A stretch of DNA of 64,000 nt from Timema cristinae (lineage: Eukaryota > Arthropoda > Insecta > Phasmatodea > Timematidae): NCBI GenBank assembly GCA_039000515.1, contig JBCFYV010000100.1:56667433-56731432 (forward strand), in the 5' to 3' direction. A program made the translations under genes and the position numbers. Shown here in pieces: positions 48,701 to 58,904 of this stretch (the stretch's first letter is position 1; each line of letters starts with the position of its first letter). The notes below the pieces were generated by a model. The model was not told where the DNA came from and searched no databases. It worked only from the letters and a program-made list of their open reading frames with translations.

Positions 48701-51700
48701 TCTCACCAGGAATGTGTAATACCTCCTTCAGAAGTAATAGCAACCCCTCCCAACACAACCCTCTCCAGTCTAGTTACAGTCTCAACAGGAGTGTGTAATA
48801 CCTCCTTCAGAAGTAATAGCTACTCCCTCCCAACACAACCCTCTCCAGTCTAGTTGCAGTCTCAACAGGAGTGTGTAATACCTCCTTCAGAAGTAATAGT
48901 TACCCTCTCCCAACACAACCCTCTCCAGTCTAGTTGCAGTCTCAACAGGAGTGTGTAATACCTCCTTCAGAAGTAATAGTTACCCTCTCCCAACACAACC
49001 CTCTCCAGTCTAGTTACAGTCTCACCAGGAATGTGTAATACCTCCTTCAGAAGTAATAGTTACCCTCTCCCAACACAACCCTCTCCAGTCTAGTTGCAGT
49101 CTCACCAGGAATGTGTAATACCTCCTTCAGAAGTAATAGCTACCTCCTCCCAACACAACCCTCTCCAGTCTAGTTACAGTCTCACCAGGAATGTGTAATA
49201 CCTCCTTCAGAAGTAATAGCAACCCTGTCCAGTCTAGTTACAGTCTCACCAGGAATGTGTAATACCTCCTTCAGAAGTAATAGCTACCCCCTCCCAACAC
49301 AACCCTCTCCAGTCTAGTTGCAGTCTCACCAGGAATGTGTAATACCTCCTTCAGAAGTAATAGCAACCCTGTCCAGTCTAGTTACAGTCTCACCAGGAAT
49401 GTGTATTTTACAACCAGACAAGCAAAGAGGATACAAAGTTCATGGAATACTCAAGATAAATGGCTTAAAATGACTCAAAAATTCCTTTAAGAAACCCAAA
49501 AGACACAAACCAAGAAAATATAACTTTAAATTTCAAAATGACAAAAAATAACAAAGAATATCAATAAAATATACATTCCCACAACCAGGGGATCATGAAC
49601 AGAGTTTTTTTATATTCATTGTCTGTGATGTACCAAACCAAGAACGATAATATGTCATCAAAATCCAGGCCCTGATTATCACAATAAATTACATTTGTCT
49701 TAAAACAACCTTTTTACTATACATTTCTTTTGATTTTAGTTGACCTTGACAAGGAAAGAAAATAATATAAACGTTTAAAATTATAAAATTAATATTATTA
49801 ATGTTATTCATATATATCCTATCCAAAAATGACCAAAGAGAATTTTTATAAAATTAGCCAAAATATTTTTTTATTGTAAATGTTTGTGGAGGCCCTGGGA
49901 CGTTAGCCCTTTTCATCCACCCTTAAATGAAGGCCTGCCCCAAAATCCACTCGAAATAATTGTTTTTTTGTTATATATAATCAAGAAACTTTGTACAGAT
50001 ATAGAAAATTACCTCCTAATGAACATTCCGAAAGTCCCTTAAGGCCCTTGGCCCTGTCGGGTGCAAGTTTAAAACCTATTTTGTGGGGGATGGTGGGCGG
50101 AAGGGTTAAAGGCATGGCGTGGCTTTAAAACCGACCAAAGTATCCTTCCGCGCCAACAAGAACAGATGGATCACGGAAACCGTATATGGAACTAGTTACC
50201 GGACAGGTCTTACGGAAAAATCATACGTTTGTAAATGTAAGTTTTCTCGAGAACAAGTGAAATTATTATGTTAATATTTTCAACACGCCTTCTAAGATAA
50301 TGTATCGATGTTTATTATTTGTTACATTTTCTTATTTTTTGTTATGAAGCCAGCAGTTTTCTGTTGAAAAATGTCAATTTTATCGATATTTGATCACTGT
50401 TAAAATTATAGAGGTGTGTGTATATGAAAAGATATAACTTAATAAACATGCATCTATTCTTGAACAAACCGTTTCCGAAAATAAAATTGCAAAACAATAA
50501 AAATTCTTGAAGATAACCGTCTGTTCTCATGGCTCTGCATTTCCACGCCAAATGAAAGGGGCCAATCGCTTTAAGATTAAGTTTGTTATACAGTCGATAT
50601 CTTGAAAAATGGCCACTTTATTTCCCTCACAATTCACTAACATTTAGAGATAGCCTAAACAATTGAGAGTGATGGCTTGTAGGGCGTAAAAAAAACAAAA
50701 ATGTTTGTATCTAATAGTTTGATCTAACTAAACTGGTTTAGGAAATATCAGCACAGGAAAACATGTTCTCCACACTCGCCGGCCGTGAAATGTAATCAAG
50801 ATCGCCTTGAGAAAGGTCTTCCTTCACACAGCGGTGCAAGATTACTACTCAAGGCGGGGAAGCGAGGAGAGATCACGGTTTTTGCAGTTTTTATAGCAAC
50901 ACTTCTTTTTTTTGACGAAATAAATTAAATATTGCTCTGTTAGAAACATAGTTTAATGTTCTTCACACGTTGTTATCAACAATTGTTGAATATCTCTCAT
51001 GAGCATAGTGGTATTAAATGATAAACTTTTTAAATGAAGAGAAAAATTTGTCATTAAATTCCAGGACACCATTAATAGATATTCAACGACTGTTGATATC
51101 ACCGTGTGAAGAAAATTAAACTCTATGTTTATACTGGATATACATATTTGATTTATTTGACCAAAAAAATGTTTTCCTATAAAAACTATAAGAACACTGA
51201 CCTTTTATCGCGTCCCCTACACTCCCAAACTTAAAATATACAGACTAATATTCATATAAATGACCTTTTAGAAAACACAACAATTTTTTTTTGCAGCCAA
51301 CATTGATAACATTTTACTATCTTACTAATTTTCGTCTTACTACTTGTTTATGTTGTACTCATATAAGATACATACTCTAATGGATAGGGATGAGTAAGTC
51401 AGAATATAGGGGAAATGTACCCACACTTGTGTGGATGGAGAGTGGAAAACTATTTAAGGAAAATGTCTCAGTACACCCGGCGGAAATTCGACCCTCGATC
51501 TCCCCGTCATAGGAAGTCTAATTTATTACGAGAGTGACGCCTGCTTAGACCTTTCTACCACCAAAGCATGTTGTATTACTCATTTGTGTTATTTTATATG
51601 TATTGATAATATCTATCAAAAGTGACAACTGCAGATCACATGACTTGACGTATGAATACGTGAAAGTAGTTTGATTAGTTTTTTAAAATGTCAGCTACTG

Positions 51701-54700
51701 TCCTTCCTACAGTGTTCCTACTATTAGACCGATTCAACACTAGCGGTTTAAACGCGGCGGTTTTTGCTTCCACTTGTGTGCAGAATGGTTTAAAAATGTT
51801 GTATTGCGGGACTTATTTTGTTGGAGGAAATTCGCAAAAAAAAAAAAAAAAAAAAAAAAACCCTATTCAAAATAAACGTTGTTGGACTCACCCCACATTA
51901 TCGAACCGTCTCTCAACAGGACAGTTTCATATTATGTTTGTGAATCACAGAATGTACCCAAAGAAGTTATTTTTGTACTACATGATGTCTGTGGTTTCAT
52001 TTGACGAACTACTTGGTTTAGTGAATGAAAATATTGAAAAACGTGATACCATCTTGAGGAAGAGTATTATTCCTGCTGAAAGACTTGTTGTGACATTGAG
52101 GAACACACTGCCTGTTAACGCCTCCAGAGGTACAGTAGCCCCATGGCTTCTTTGATGCTGACTGTCAGAAGTGACAGCTGCTAAACACATGTTTTTGCAG
52201 ATCATATGATTCGGCGTAGGGCTACATAATTTGTTCTAGTAACTTTTCAAAACCGTCGGCTGTCAGTCAGCACCAAAGAAGACATAGGGCTGCTGTAAAC
52301 GCTGGTCTAGACGTAAACTTATTTTCTAACTTAATAACAAGGGTTTCATTCAAAGAAGCGGTTGCTAGCGTTTTAACAGCTAATTTAGAATAGGCCTTAA
52401 TGATGTATCTGTCCCGATAATTCCAGGGGACCCTCAGTACCGGATCCCTAAGTTGGAGCCTCTGGGACTGGACGAGATCAAGATCGATCAAGGATCAGGA
52501 CCTGTACAACTGTCCCTGACTGGGAAGGATGTCAAAGTGCACGGCCTTAGCCACGCGGTACTTAAGAGCATCAAGTAAGTTAAGGCGTCTTCACAACAAA
52601 CTTTTCATAAGAAACGGATGTTCCATTGTTAGTATTATTTTAACACCGCGTCTGCCTGCCTGTCCAGACTATACGCTTGTTAAATAATTACACCAATGTG
52701 TTAGGAATGAGGAAGGCGGTGTTTAGAGGAAGTGTACTCATATTCACGTGGATGGAGAGAGGTGAACTATTTAGGAAAATAAACACCTCAGATTATCCGA
52801 TAGTAGTGACTCGAACCTCCAGCTTCCTATCCCCGGATATAGCCCCTACATCTTAGCCCACGCACCTACCTATATAAGTGTTTGCCACAGTTTATTTAAA
52901 GCCATCCCACTTAACCGGCCAGTTCTGCCATAATTTATCCAACACTAGCCCTCCTAAGCCTTAGCTCTTAGATTATGTCGTTTATTAATCAAAGTGTCAA
53001 AGATGTGTCCACTCGGCTTTACATGAAGTGTAGCGGTCTTACTTTGAAATATTCCACCATGGTATAGATTGTAGGACCAGATCATGGTGTAATCCATCAA
53101 GGTAATGTTACCTTTCAGTTTAAACGGATTATATCAATATTTATTTATCTATGCGTGTTTGGGCTACATCCCTCGTAGCCCAGTAGTGGAAATATTATCC
53201 AGTACTGATGTATAGTTAGTTGTCCAGGGGACGTACTAATGTACTAATAATAGTACAACCTTTACATGGAGGCTCTTTACATGTCCCGGTGAGATGAGGT
53301 GATGGTGATAGTGAGGCTGGAGGTTTGGAGCCAATGGAAATTTTAAACCTAACTTAAACCTAACTAACCAAACCTTGGTGACCGTTATGGTAACTCCCCT
53401 TTCAGGAAAAAAATCCCACGGTACCAGCCGGGAAACAAACTCGAGACTTCTAGGCTCGTAGCCAGATGCGCTGACCACTACACCACGGGGCCGGTTATTG
53501 TAACGATTAAAATACTAATCACCCGCTTCGGTGGCCGCATGGTCTAACGCGCTAATATCGTGTTATACTAGATTACCGATGACGAGGTTCGAATATAGGT
53601 AGAGTGAACTGAGGGTGTTTTTTTTTTCAAAATAATTTTCCACTTTTCCTTCACTCAAACGCAGGTATATTTCCTCTAAATATAACCTACCTAAAGCCAC
53701 TAGTGTGAGTATTATATAAAGGTATGTGGAGTAAGACGTGGTGCTAATAGAAAGTAGTGTCTCTGAACGAAAGTGTGTTTGTTTCAGGTTCGACAGCGAC
53801 AGTAAGTTGTTAGATATTGATTTTACGATAGACAAAGTGATCGTGTTGGCCAAGTACGACATATCGGGCAAAGTCCTCGTCTTGCCGATCACCGGTACAG
53901 GAGACTTGAACATCACGCTAGGTAAGCTCCCATTGGCTTCTTCGCTTCTTCCAATCATCCTACCATTACACATTAGCGTAAGTGCGTATAACCCGAACGG
54001 GTAGTAAGACGCGATAATGATAATATAATAATAATAATATAATAATAATAATAATAATAATGGTTTCAAGCGAAAAGTCGCAAATAATCTGCGTGTGGAA
54101 GCTCATTCTTGAGATTCAGAGGGGTGAGACGTATGTGTGTGTGTGTGTGTGTGTGTGTGCGTGCGCGAGCGTGGTACGTAATTCTTGTGTATTTTAGCTC
54201 TAGTTTTTTTTCCTTTTTTTAAATACTTTTTTGTGTGTTTTATACATATATATATTATTTTGTTAAACTTCAGTTTAATTGTATTGGTTAAGTGTAAGAA
54301 AAGGCAGTAGCCTTAACTTCGCCATTAAAGTCGATTATTATTAATAATCAGATACAGTGCCTGCCTAAGCTAGGTATTTAAAAATAAACATTCTTATACA
54401 AAATAAATAAAATATTACTTCAGTTGATACCTGCCAGTTTGATCCGACACCTTAGCTCAGTCGGTAGCAGGTCTATATACTGAGATAAGCTTCCCGGGTT
54501 CTATTCCCGCCATGGTCGAAAAATATATTATTGGTGAAATTTGGGTTTACACTTTCACAATGATGAATTAACGGCCGGGGGACTGGATGTTGTGCCTGTC
54601 TTAGTCTTAAGTTATATTATAAGACGTATGAAGCCACGACAGGCCTAGCAAGATGGTAGTGGAGAATATATGTCTTGGATAAAAAACTGACCCAGGATGG

Positions 54701-57700
54701 AAACAGTGATTTATTTTATCACACGTGGTAATCTCAGCATCACCTATTAAATATTTGTAACTAGCATGAGGGTGTTAGAACAGAAACTACTTAATTAATC
54801 TAATCTCAAAATAAATTACTAAGTGAACCCAAAATACTATTTATTTGTCGCTACTCAACCCCAACCCACAAAGCTGAAAGTAGCTGACAAATTTGCTCGC
54901 GGGGTTGGGCTGAGGATCGACAATAGCGTAGTAAAATGGGATTAGGGAAAATGGCGCCTCCACAGAAAAAAAAAGGGGGAAATGGCACCCTCCTATCAAT
55001 CATCACACCATTAGGGGAAAAGAGCACCCCACACTGTTTGACACACTTACAAAAACAAGTACACTCCAGGACCTAACAAAGTGTTTGAGGAGTCTAACCT
55101 AGATTCAAAAATGGAGTAAAAGGTCGTAAATAATTAGTTTGGTAACTTCAATTTATACGTTCACATCAAATTCTTACAGATACAGAGTATTCTTTATTTC
55201 ATATAAAAACCTAACCTAACCTTACCTAACCTAAGAAAATATAGCCTAACCAACAGGCAAAGAGACGGGTTCAATGAATCGATGTACTTTGACCTCCTCA
55301 AGACCTCATGATGCGTGATGAGTCGATTTGAAATCCCCCCCCCCCCTCCTAAACAAAAGAATGCGATGAACGATCCACGCCGTTGAAAATGGTAAGGTCG
55401 TGAGGAAGTGATAAAAGTGCGCCCACAATGCCTTGTTAAAATTATTTACGTGAGACAGACAAGGTCGTGTGGGTGCACTTTTCCCACCTATTAGTGTGAT
55501 GATTCATGGGAGGTGCAGTTTTGCCACCTTTTAGTGTGATGATTCATGGGAGGCGCAGTTTTGCCACCTTTTGTGTGATGATTCATGGGAGGTGCACTTT
55601 TCCATAAAATGTTATTAAGGTTGAACATAGAAATAGTTGTGTTTTTTTTGTGTGTGTTTTCTAAAATGTCCTTCCTTTGTTTCAGACGACTCTCTGGAGT
55701 TTACAAGGTCAAACTTGACCTCAAGAAGAACGAGAAGGATGGAAAGGATTACGCACAAATCAATAATAGCGACTTTAAGTTTAGCACCAAGAGGGCTTAT
55801 TTCCAACTCGACAATCTCTTCAACGGGGACAAAGCCTTGGGTAGGTGCAAAACCTTTTTACGGTCTAGGCGAGTCTCAAAGTAAACACGTTCAACTAGTG
55901 TCGGTTAGGGACTTGGCCTAAATGTGACGTCACGGCAAGTCAAGTCAGGATGTCACATGTTAAATGAAGTTTTATTTGAATAATTTTAAAGACGAAACAT
56001 TGAAATAGAAGCCTTGGTGCTTAGATAATTTTAAAAATATTCTTACATTGTCACATAATTATTTCGTTGATCTTGAATCAGTTCTTTTGGATTTTTTTTA
56101 ACCGACTACATTCAGCCCTCAACATACAACCATACATACATACATACATACATACATACATACATACATACATACATACATACATACATACATACATACA
56201 TACATACATACATACATACATACATACTACTACATGCATACATAAATACATACATAAATACATACATAATACATACATACATACATACATACATACATAC
56301 ATACATACATACATACATACATACATACATACATACATACATACATACTACATACATACACACACACACACACACATACACACTCATCCTCAACATGCCC
56401 AAACCACGTAAAACTCTTCTATCACACTGTCCTGTTGTATTCCCTTTCAACCAGCACTCCTTCAGCTCCCATTCATCACTGACTCAGACTATACAGTTTA
56501 TACTTGTTATTTCCAGTGGCAGCCTTCCTGCCAGATTGAAGATTAAAAAAGTCCTTGGGGGGCGTTTGTCCATTTAGAATAGTAAACAATCAAAACATAG
56601 CTTTGAAATGTAAGTGAACGCGGTCCAAACGTAGAGGCTTATCGTGCTAACCTCCATCATCTTGTCCTCTGTTCACGTTTTATACATTGGTGTGTAAGTG
56701 TTATGGTTCTTGTGAGTGCTTGAAGTGTGTCAAGTTTAATATACATTGGTGTGTAAGTGTTATGGTTCTTGTGAGTGCTTGAAGTGTGTCAAGTTTAATA
56801 TACATTGGTGTGTAAGTGTTATGGTTCTTGTTAGTGCTTGAAGTGTGTCAAGTTTAATATACATTGGTGTGTAAGTGTTATGGTTCTTGTTAGTGCTTGA
56901 AGTGTGTCAAGTTTAATATACATTGGGTGTAAGTGTTATGGTTCTGTGAGTGCTTGAAGTGTGTCAAGTTTAATATACATTGGTGTGTGTTATGTTCTTG
57001 TGAGTGCTTGAAGTGTGTCAAGTTTAATATACATTGGTGTGTAAGTGTTATGGTTCTTGTGAGTGCTTGAAGTGTGTCAAGTTTAATATACATTGGTGTG
57101 TGTTATGGTTCTTGTGAGTGCTTGAAGTGTGTCAAGTTTAATATACATTGGTGTGTAAGTGTTATGGTTCTTGTGAGTGCTTGAAGTGTGTCAAGTTTAA
57201 TATACATTGGTGTGTAAGTGTTATGGTTCTTGTGAGTGCTTGAAGTGTGTCAAGTTTAATATACATAGCACGCTTCTCGAGATAGCTTCCACTCTACCAA
57301 CAAGACAACTTCGTTGATTTAATCATTTTCCTAAAACGCGCGTTTAATTCTCAGAACCAAAGACGATTGATTGAACTATGTGTGCGCACCACGTCCTACT
57401 GCCCATTCAGTCTATACAGATATTTCTAACTAATGCGGTAGGGAAGAGAAATATATACTGTAGAAGAAATGTAACCACATTTGCTTGTAGATAGAGGATC
57501 AGAAACAACTTAGGGAAAAAAAACATCTAATAACATTCTACCGGGATTAAAACCCCAACCTTCTTAATGAAAATGTCCACGGATGAGGTCGAGATATCAA
57601 TATCACCTGGTCAAAAGAAGGTCGGGGTTTTAATTCCAGCTGGCTGCTGGGAGTTAACTTTCCCTTAATGTTTTTCTTTCCCCCTATCCAGACAAATGCG

Positions 57701-58875
57701 GCTACATTTCGTCTTTAACGTTTGTGTATTTTTTTTAGCACCACGTCTTACTAGCCATTTAGGTTGTAAGCTTACGTGCTAATTACGCTAGTGGTTTCAG
57801 GGATTAGGGAGGCTATATTTAGAGTAAATGTACCTGTATTTGCGTAGAAGGAGAGAGATAGAGAGTGGAAAACAATTTTTGGGAAAAACCACCCTAAATG
57901 TACCCAACCGAGATTCGAACCTTGATCTCCCCATCATAAGCGATCTAGTTTACTCTGAGGGTAACACCTTAGACCATGCGGCCACCGATGTAATCTGTTT
58001 ATATAAATAGCCAAACTTAATGAATAACCAAATAACCCGTTAAGGTGGTCGAATGATCCTAAGGCGTCAGTTTCGTGTTAGACTGGACAGTCGATGGTGG
58101 GGAGATCTGGGTTGCAATCCCGGTCGAGTGTATTGAGGCAGGTTTCCCCTAATTTTATTTCCCACTCTCCCTCCACACACATATTCGGGTACATATCTTC
58201 TGGATCCTAACTTCTTCCTCTCTACTCCATTAACGTAATTAATATTTATGCTCATAACCTGAGCTGGTATAAAGACCTGTGTTGGTGAGTTGCGGCCCAC
58301 TCGTTTGAGAGAGAGAGTTACGGCCCATCGTTTGAGAGAGAGGTACTAGTTACGGCCCACTCATTTGAGAGAGAAGTACTAGTTACGGCCCACTCATTTG
58401 AGGGAGAGGTATGAGTTGCGTCAACCTAATTAGCAGTGTGCTTCTATCATGCTGCCGTAAATTTCAAATTGAAACTATCATCGTCTCATGTCGACATCCC
58501 TCGTAATATCTAAACTTCCTCAGTTCTTGTCGTTCAATGGTTTTGGCAAAAATGTAAAGATTTGTTAGATTAGGTTAGGTTAGGTTAGGTCAACAGCCCA
58601 GGCCGTAATTCAACTGTCTCTTTAGAGGTAAACAACCCGTGCGGCCGTAACTCACCTGCAGCTCAATAATATCCAGTGGGAAATAAAAAATAAGTTGTTT
58701 TTTGTTCGTTTCAGGTGACAACATGAACGTGTTCTTGAACGATAACTGGGCCGAGGTGTTTAAAGAGTTTGGTCCTGCCGTGGGTGACGTCATCAACGTA
58801 GTCATTAGCCGGATTCTCACCGGAGTGTTTGAACTTGTTCCCTATGAAGATATATTTGAGTTCAACAAAGCATAA
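42716..58875 (+). CDS. Takeout/JHBP-family secreted protein, gene 2 (one exon out of frame by 1 nt)
   Basis: Six coding exons: 42716-42788 (signal peptide), 46041-46130, 52427-52574, 53788-53921, 55686-55840 and 58715-58875. They sum to 761 nt, about 253 residues, the usual family length. Domains in order: hydrophobic signal MINTFSILAAATLLLGQTSL, Cys-pair segment YLKSCKVDANFEACALK, DPQYRIPKLEPLGLDEIKID, the KYDISGKVLVLPITGTGDLN strand, GVYKVKLDLKKNEKDGKDY, NLFNGDKALG, and the C-terminal DNMNVFLNDNWAEVFKEFG block ending VPYEDIFEFNKA. The likely role is extracellular carriage of a hydrophobic ligand. Introns are very long and filled with satellites. Two oddities: the donor of exon 2 is reiterated 18 times, and exon 5 spliced at its normal acceptor is one base short (see findings). 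It may be a working gene using a shifted acceptor, a recent pseudogene, or carry a sequencing error. Confidence 0.88.
42908..43117 (-). mobile_element. SINE-A, 5'-truncated, in gene 2 intron 1
   Basis: Tail and body present; it stops at gataaatctgtg, next to a T run, before the tRNA-like head. Confidence 0.9.
43744..43984. mobile_element. MITE-4 copy 1 (mariner-like ends)
   Basis: Inverted ends cagtagccccgtggcttctt and tggggctactg, flanked by TA. The interior gttttgcagatcatctggtt is shared with the copy at 52131-52297. Confidence 0.8.
43990..45040 (+). mobile_element. LINE reverse-transcriptase remnant with 3' end
   Basis: Broken frames spell parts of the C-terminal half of a non-LTR retrotransposon protein: VNEFKYSGTILIS, LPVVLYGRETWYLT, FENEVLRKIF, KLRWTEYERRMEE, DLKEIVCNELDWIELAQDRD. 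Several stops and frameshifts make it dead. A 46-bp tandem repeat expands its last codons. The 3' end is gcaatagattaaataagtaa. Confidence 0.82.
44690..44965 (+). repeat. 46-bp tandem repeat grown from LINE coding sequence
   Basis: Six units with gggtgtaatgaggtggactg, gatagaactagctcaagata and gggata. The first unit reads CNELDWIELAQDRDRV in frame with the LINE tail just upstream. Confidence 0.85.
45205..45560. mobile_element. Foldback MITE-2
   Basis: Two long inverted arms centred near 45345-45370. The right end cgcgtcccctacttccccac is followed by cttaaggg. Confidence 0.82.
45622..45745 (+). mobile_element. SINE-E, diverged
   Basis: Leader gccttaaagtatgagtaaag, head ggatacctcagtggtagagc, B box caggttcgatatccg. 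Confidence 0.7.
45775..45970 (-). mobile_element. SINE-C, diverged
   Basis: It ends 70 bp before gene 2 exon 2. Tail ttattacctattcgggttgt on plus; B box region deleted. Confidence 0.75.
46041..46130 (+). CDS. Gene 2 exon 2: Cys-pair exon, donor duplicated downstream
   Basis: Acceptor tgtttttcag. The exon reads (P)HYLKSCKVDANFEACALK, then NGQDSIATLVK(G). The first donor, gtgagtaagg at 46131, keeps the frame into exon 3 (GGG GAC CCT). Any later donor of the 32-bp array adds GGT GAG TAA, a stop. Confidence 0.88.
46109..46680 (+). repeat. 32-bp minisatellite that copies the exon 2 splice donor
   Basis: The unit is the last 22 bases of exon 2 (atagccacactcgtaaaag region) plus gtgagtaagg. There are 18 donors from 46131 to 46675 at an exact 32-bp period with no indels. 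Variants are only point changes (cgtaaaag, cgtgaaag, catgaaag; tcgatag, tcaatag). Confidence 0.95.
46690..47137. other. Gene 2 intron 2, unassigned
   Basis: AT-rich; no family recognised between the 32-bp and 80-bp arrays. Confidence 0.5.
47138..49410 (+). repeat. 80-bp minisatellite in gene 2 intron 2, ~28 copies
   Basis: Units contain cctccttcagaagtaatagc, taccctctcccaacacaacc, ctctccagtctagttgcagt and ctcaccaggaatgtgtaata. Several units are shortened by about 20 bp (47479, 49224, 49369). Each unit has a pyrimidine tract followed by cag, so weak acceptor-like sites recur. Confidence 0.95.
49410..50037. other. Gene 2 intron 2, unassigned
   Basis: AT-rich; nothing recognised. Confidence 0.5.
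50038..50575. mobile_element. MITE-1 copy 2
   Basis: Same ends and interior as 19491-20025, with left end cttaaggcccttggccctgt. Confidence 0.85.
50850..51240. mobile_element. Foldback MITE-2
   Basis: Left arm atcaacaattgttgaatatc, right arm gatattcaacgactgttgat; outer ends caaggcggggaagcgagg and cgcgtcccctacactcccaa. Confidence 0.85.
51330..51572 (-). mobile_element. SINE-C
   Basis: Tail cgtcttactacttgtttatg on plus; body acccacacttgtgtggatgg; B box gaaattcgaccctcg. Confidence 0.8.
51688..52130 (+). pseudogene. PIF/Harbinger-like transposase fragment
   Basis: From about 51885 the open frame reads KRCWTHPTLSNRLSTGQFH, MMSVVSFDELLGLVNENIEK and RDTILRKSIIPAERLVVTLR. This matches the N-terminal region of HARBI1-type transposases (W-HP, F--Y-RMS--FDELL, R-PI-PEERL-VTLR). 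An A run at 51838-51860 interrupts the preceding coding part, and the catalytic domain is absent. A MITE-4 copy follows directly. Confidence 0.7.
52131..52297. mobile_element. MITE-4 copy 2
   Basis: tacagtagccccatggcttc at one end and gacatagggctgctgta at the other. It is shorter than copy 1 by an internal deletion. Confidence 0.8.
52427..52574 (+). CDS. Gene 2 exon 3
   Basis: Acceptor aattccag, donor gtaagt. It encodes GDPQYRIPKLEPLGLDEIKI, then DQGSGPVQLSLTGKDVKVHG and LSHAVLKSIK. The GSGPVQLSLTGKDVKVHGL stretch is a classic takeout segment. It is 148 nt, equal to gene 1 exon B. Confidence 0.9.
52643..52872 (-). mobile_element. SINE-C, diverged
   Basis: Tail aacaccgcgtctgcctgcct on plus; body ctcatattcacgtggatgga. 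Confidence 0.7.
53150..53503 (-). mobile_element. SINE-G
   Basis: Minus head gtggtgtagtggtcagcgca, then cgagtttgtttcccgg. Body matches 33234-33645. Confidence 0.78.
53520..53750 (+). mobile_element. SINE-C just before gene 2 exon 4
   Basis: Head cccgcttcggtggccgcatg; tail gtaagacgtggtgctaatag. Confidence 0.88.
53788..53921 (+). CDS. Gene 2 exon 4
   Basis: Acceptor ttgtttcag, donor gtaagc. It reads FDSDSKLLDIDFTIDKVIVL, then AKYDISGKVLVLPITGTGDL and NITL. The exon is squeezed between a SINE-C copy ending about 38 bp upstream and a SINE-A tail beginning about 33 bp downstream. Confidence 0.9.
53955..54062 (+). mobile_element. SINE-A tail fragment just after gene 2 exon 4
   Basis: 5'-truncated: it starts at atcctaccattacacattag and runs to gtagtaagacgcg, then AAT repeats. 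Confidence 0.88.
54125..54160. repeat. (GT)n microsatellite
   Basis: About 15 GT dinucleotides in gene 2 intron 4. Confidence 0.9.
54447..54712 (+). mobile_element. SINE-D
   Basis: Head gacaccttagctcagtcggt, B box gggttctattcccg, body to ggatggaaacagtgat. Full length. Confidence 0.92.
55210..55234 (-). repeat. Interstitial TTAGG-type repeat
   Basis: cctaacctaaccttacctaa then cctaa: five CCTAA-type units with one T change, in gene 2 intron 4. Confidence 0.7.
55490..55605 (+). repeat. ~49-bp tandem repeat before gene 2 exon 5
   Basis: Three to four copies of ttagtgtgatgattcatggg plus aggtgcagttttgccacctt. It ends about 80 bp upstream of the exon. Confidence 0.8.
55686..55840 (+). CDS. Gene 2 exon 5, 1 nt short for the frame
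   Basis: Acceptor tttgtttcag, donor gtaggt. The conserved frame reads RLSGVYKVKLDLKKNEKDG, then KDYAQINNSDFKFSTKRAYF and QLDNLFNGDKALG. From the tttgtttcag acceptor the upstream phase leaves this frame off by one. The homologous gene 3 exon is 156 nt against 155 nt here. A second AG at 55698-55699 would restore frame with loss of about five residues. Confidence 0.8.
56127..56363. repeat. (CATA)n microsatellite with CA tail
   Basis: More than 50 tetranucleotides with a few interruptions, then a CA run to about 56385. It lies in gene 2 intron 5. Confidence 0.95.
56685..57268 (+). repeat. 59-bp minisatellite, 10 copies
   Basis: The unit is tatacattggtgtgtaagtg, ttatggttcttgtgagtgct and tgaagtgtgtcaagtttaa. 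It lies in gene 2 intron 5. Small deletions occur in the fifth, sixth and eighth units. Confidence 0.92.
57385..57560 (-). mobile_element. SINE-C, diverged
   Basis: Tail accacgtcctactgcccatt on plus; head missing. Confidence 0.6.
57585..57725 (+). mobile_element. SINE-C remnant, opposite orientation
   Basis: B box region gtcggggttttaattccagc and body ccagacaaatgcggctacat. Confidence 0.55.
57737..57993 (-). mobile_element. SINE-C
   Basis: Tail ttagcaccacgtcttactag on plus; head gaccatgcggccaccgatg. Confidence 0.88.
58038..58283 (+). mobile_element. SINE-C, diverged
   Basis: Head cccgttaaggtggtcgaatg; body cccactctccctccacac. Confidence 0.75.
58285..58425 (+). repeat. ~35-bp tandem repeat
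   Basis: Four copies of tacggcccactcatttgaga followed by gagaggtactag. Confidence 0.8.
58570..58589 (+). repeat. Interstitial (TTAGG)4
   Basis: Four perfect units of the insect telomere motif, 125 bp before the acceptor of gene 2 exon 6. Confidence 0.8.
58715..58875 (+). CDS. Gene 2 exon 6: C-terminal exon with stop
   Basis: Acceptor ttcgtttcag. It encodes GDNMNVFLNDNWAEVFKEFG, then PAVGDVINVVISRILTGVFE and LVPYEDIFEFNKA, then TAA at 58873-58875. This is the conserved C-terminal takeout block. Confidence 0.92.
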
Positions 58876-58898
58876 AGAATCACCGGCGGCGAGGGAAA

Positions 58899-58904
58899 AA
58901 TAAA
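58899..58904 (+). terminator. Polyadenylation signal of gene 2
   Basis: AATAAA lies 24 bp after the stop codon; further AATAAA hexamers at about 59093 and 59303 could serve longer 3' UTRs. Confidence 0.5.

Noticed and set aside
55615..55806. Minus-strand frame opposite gene 2 exon 5
   Set aside because: Shadow of the conserved plus-strand takeout exon.
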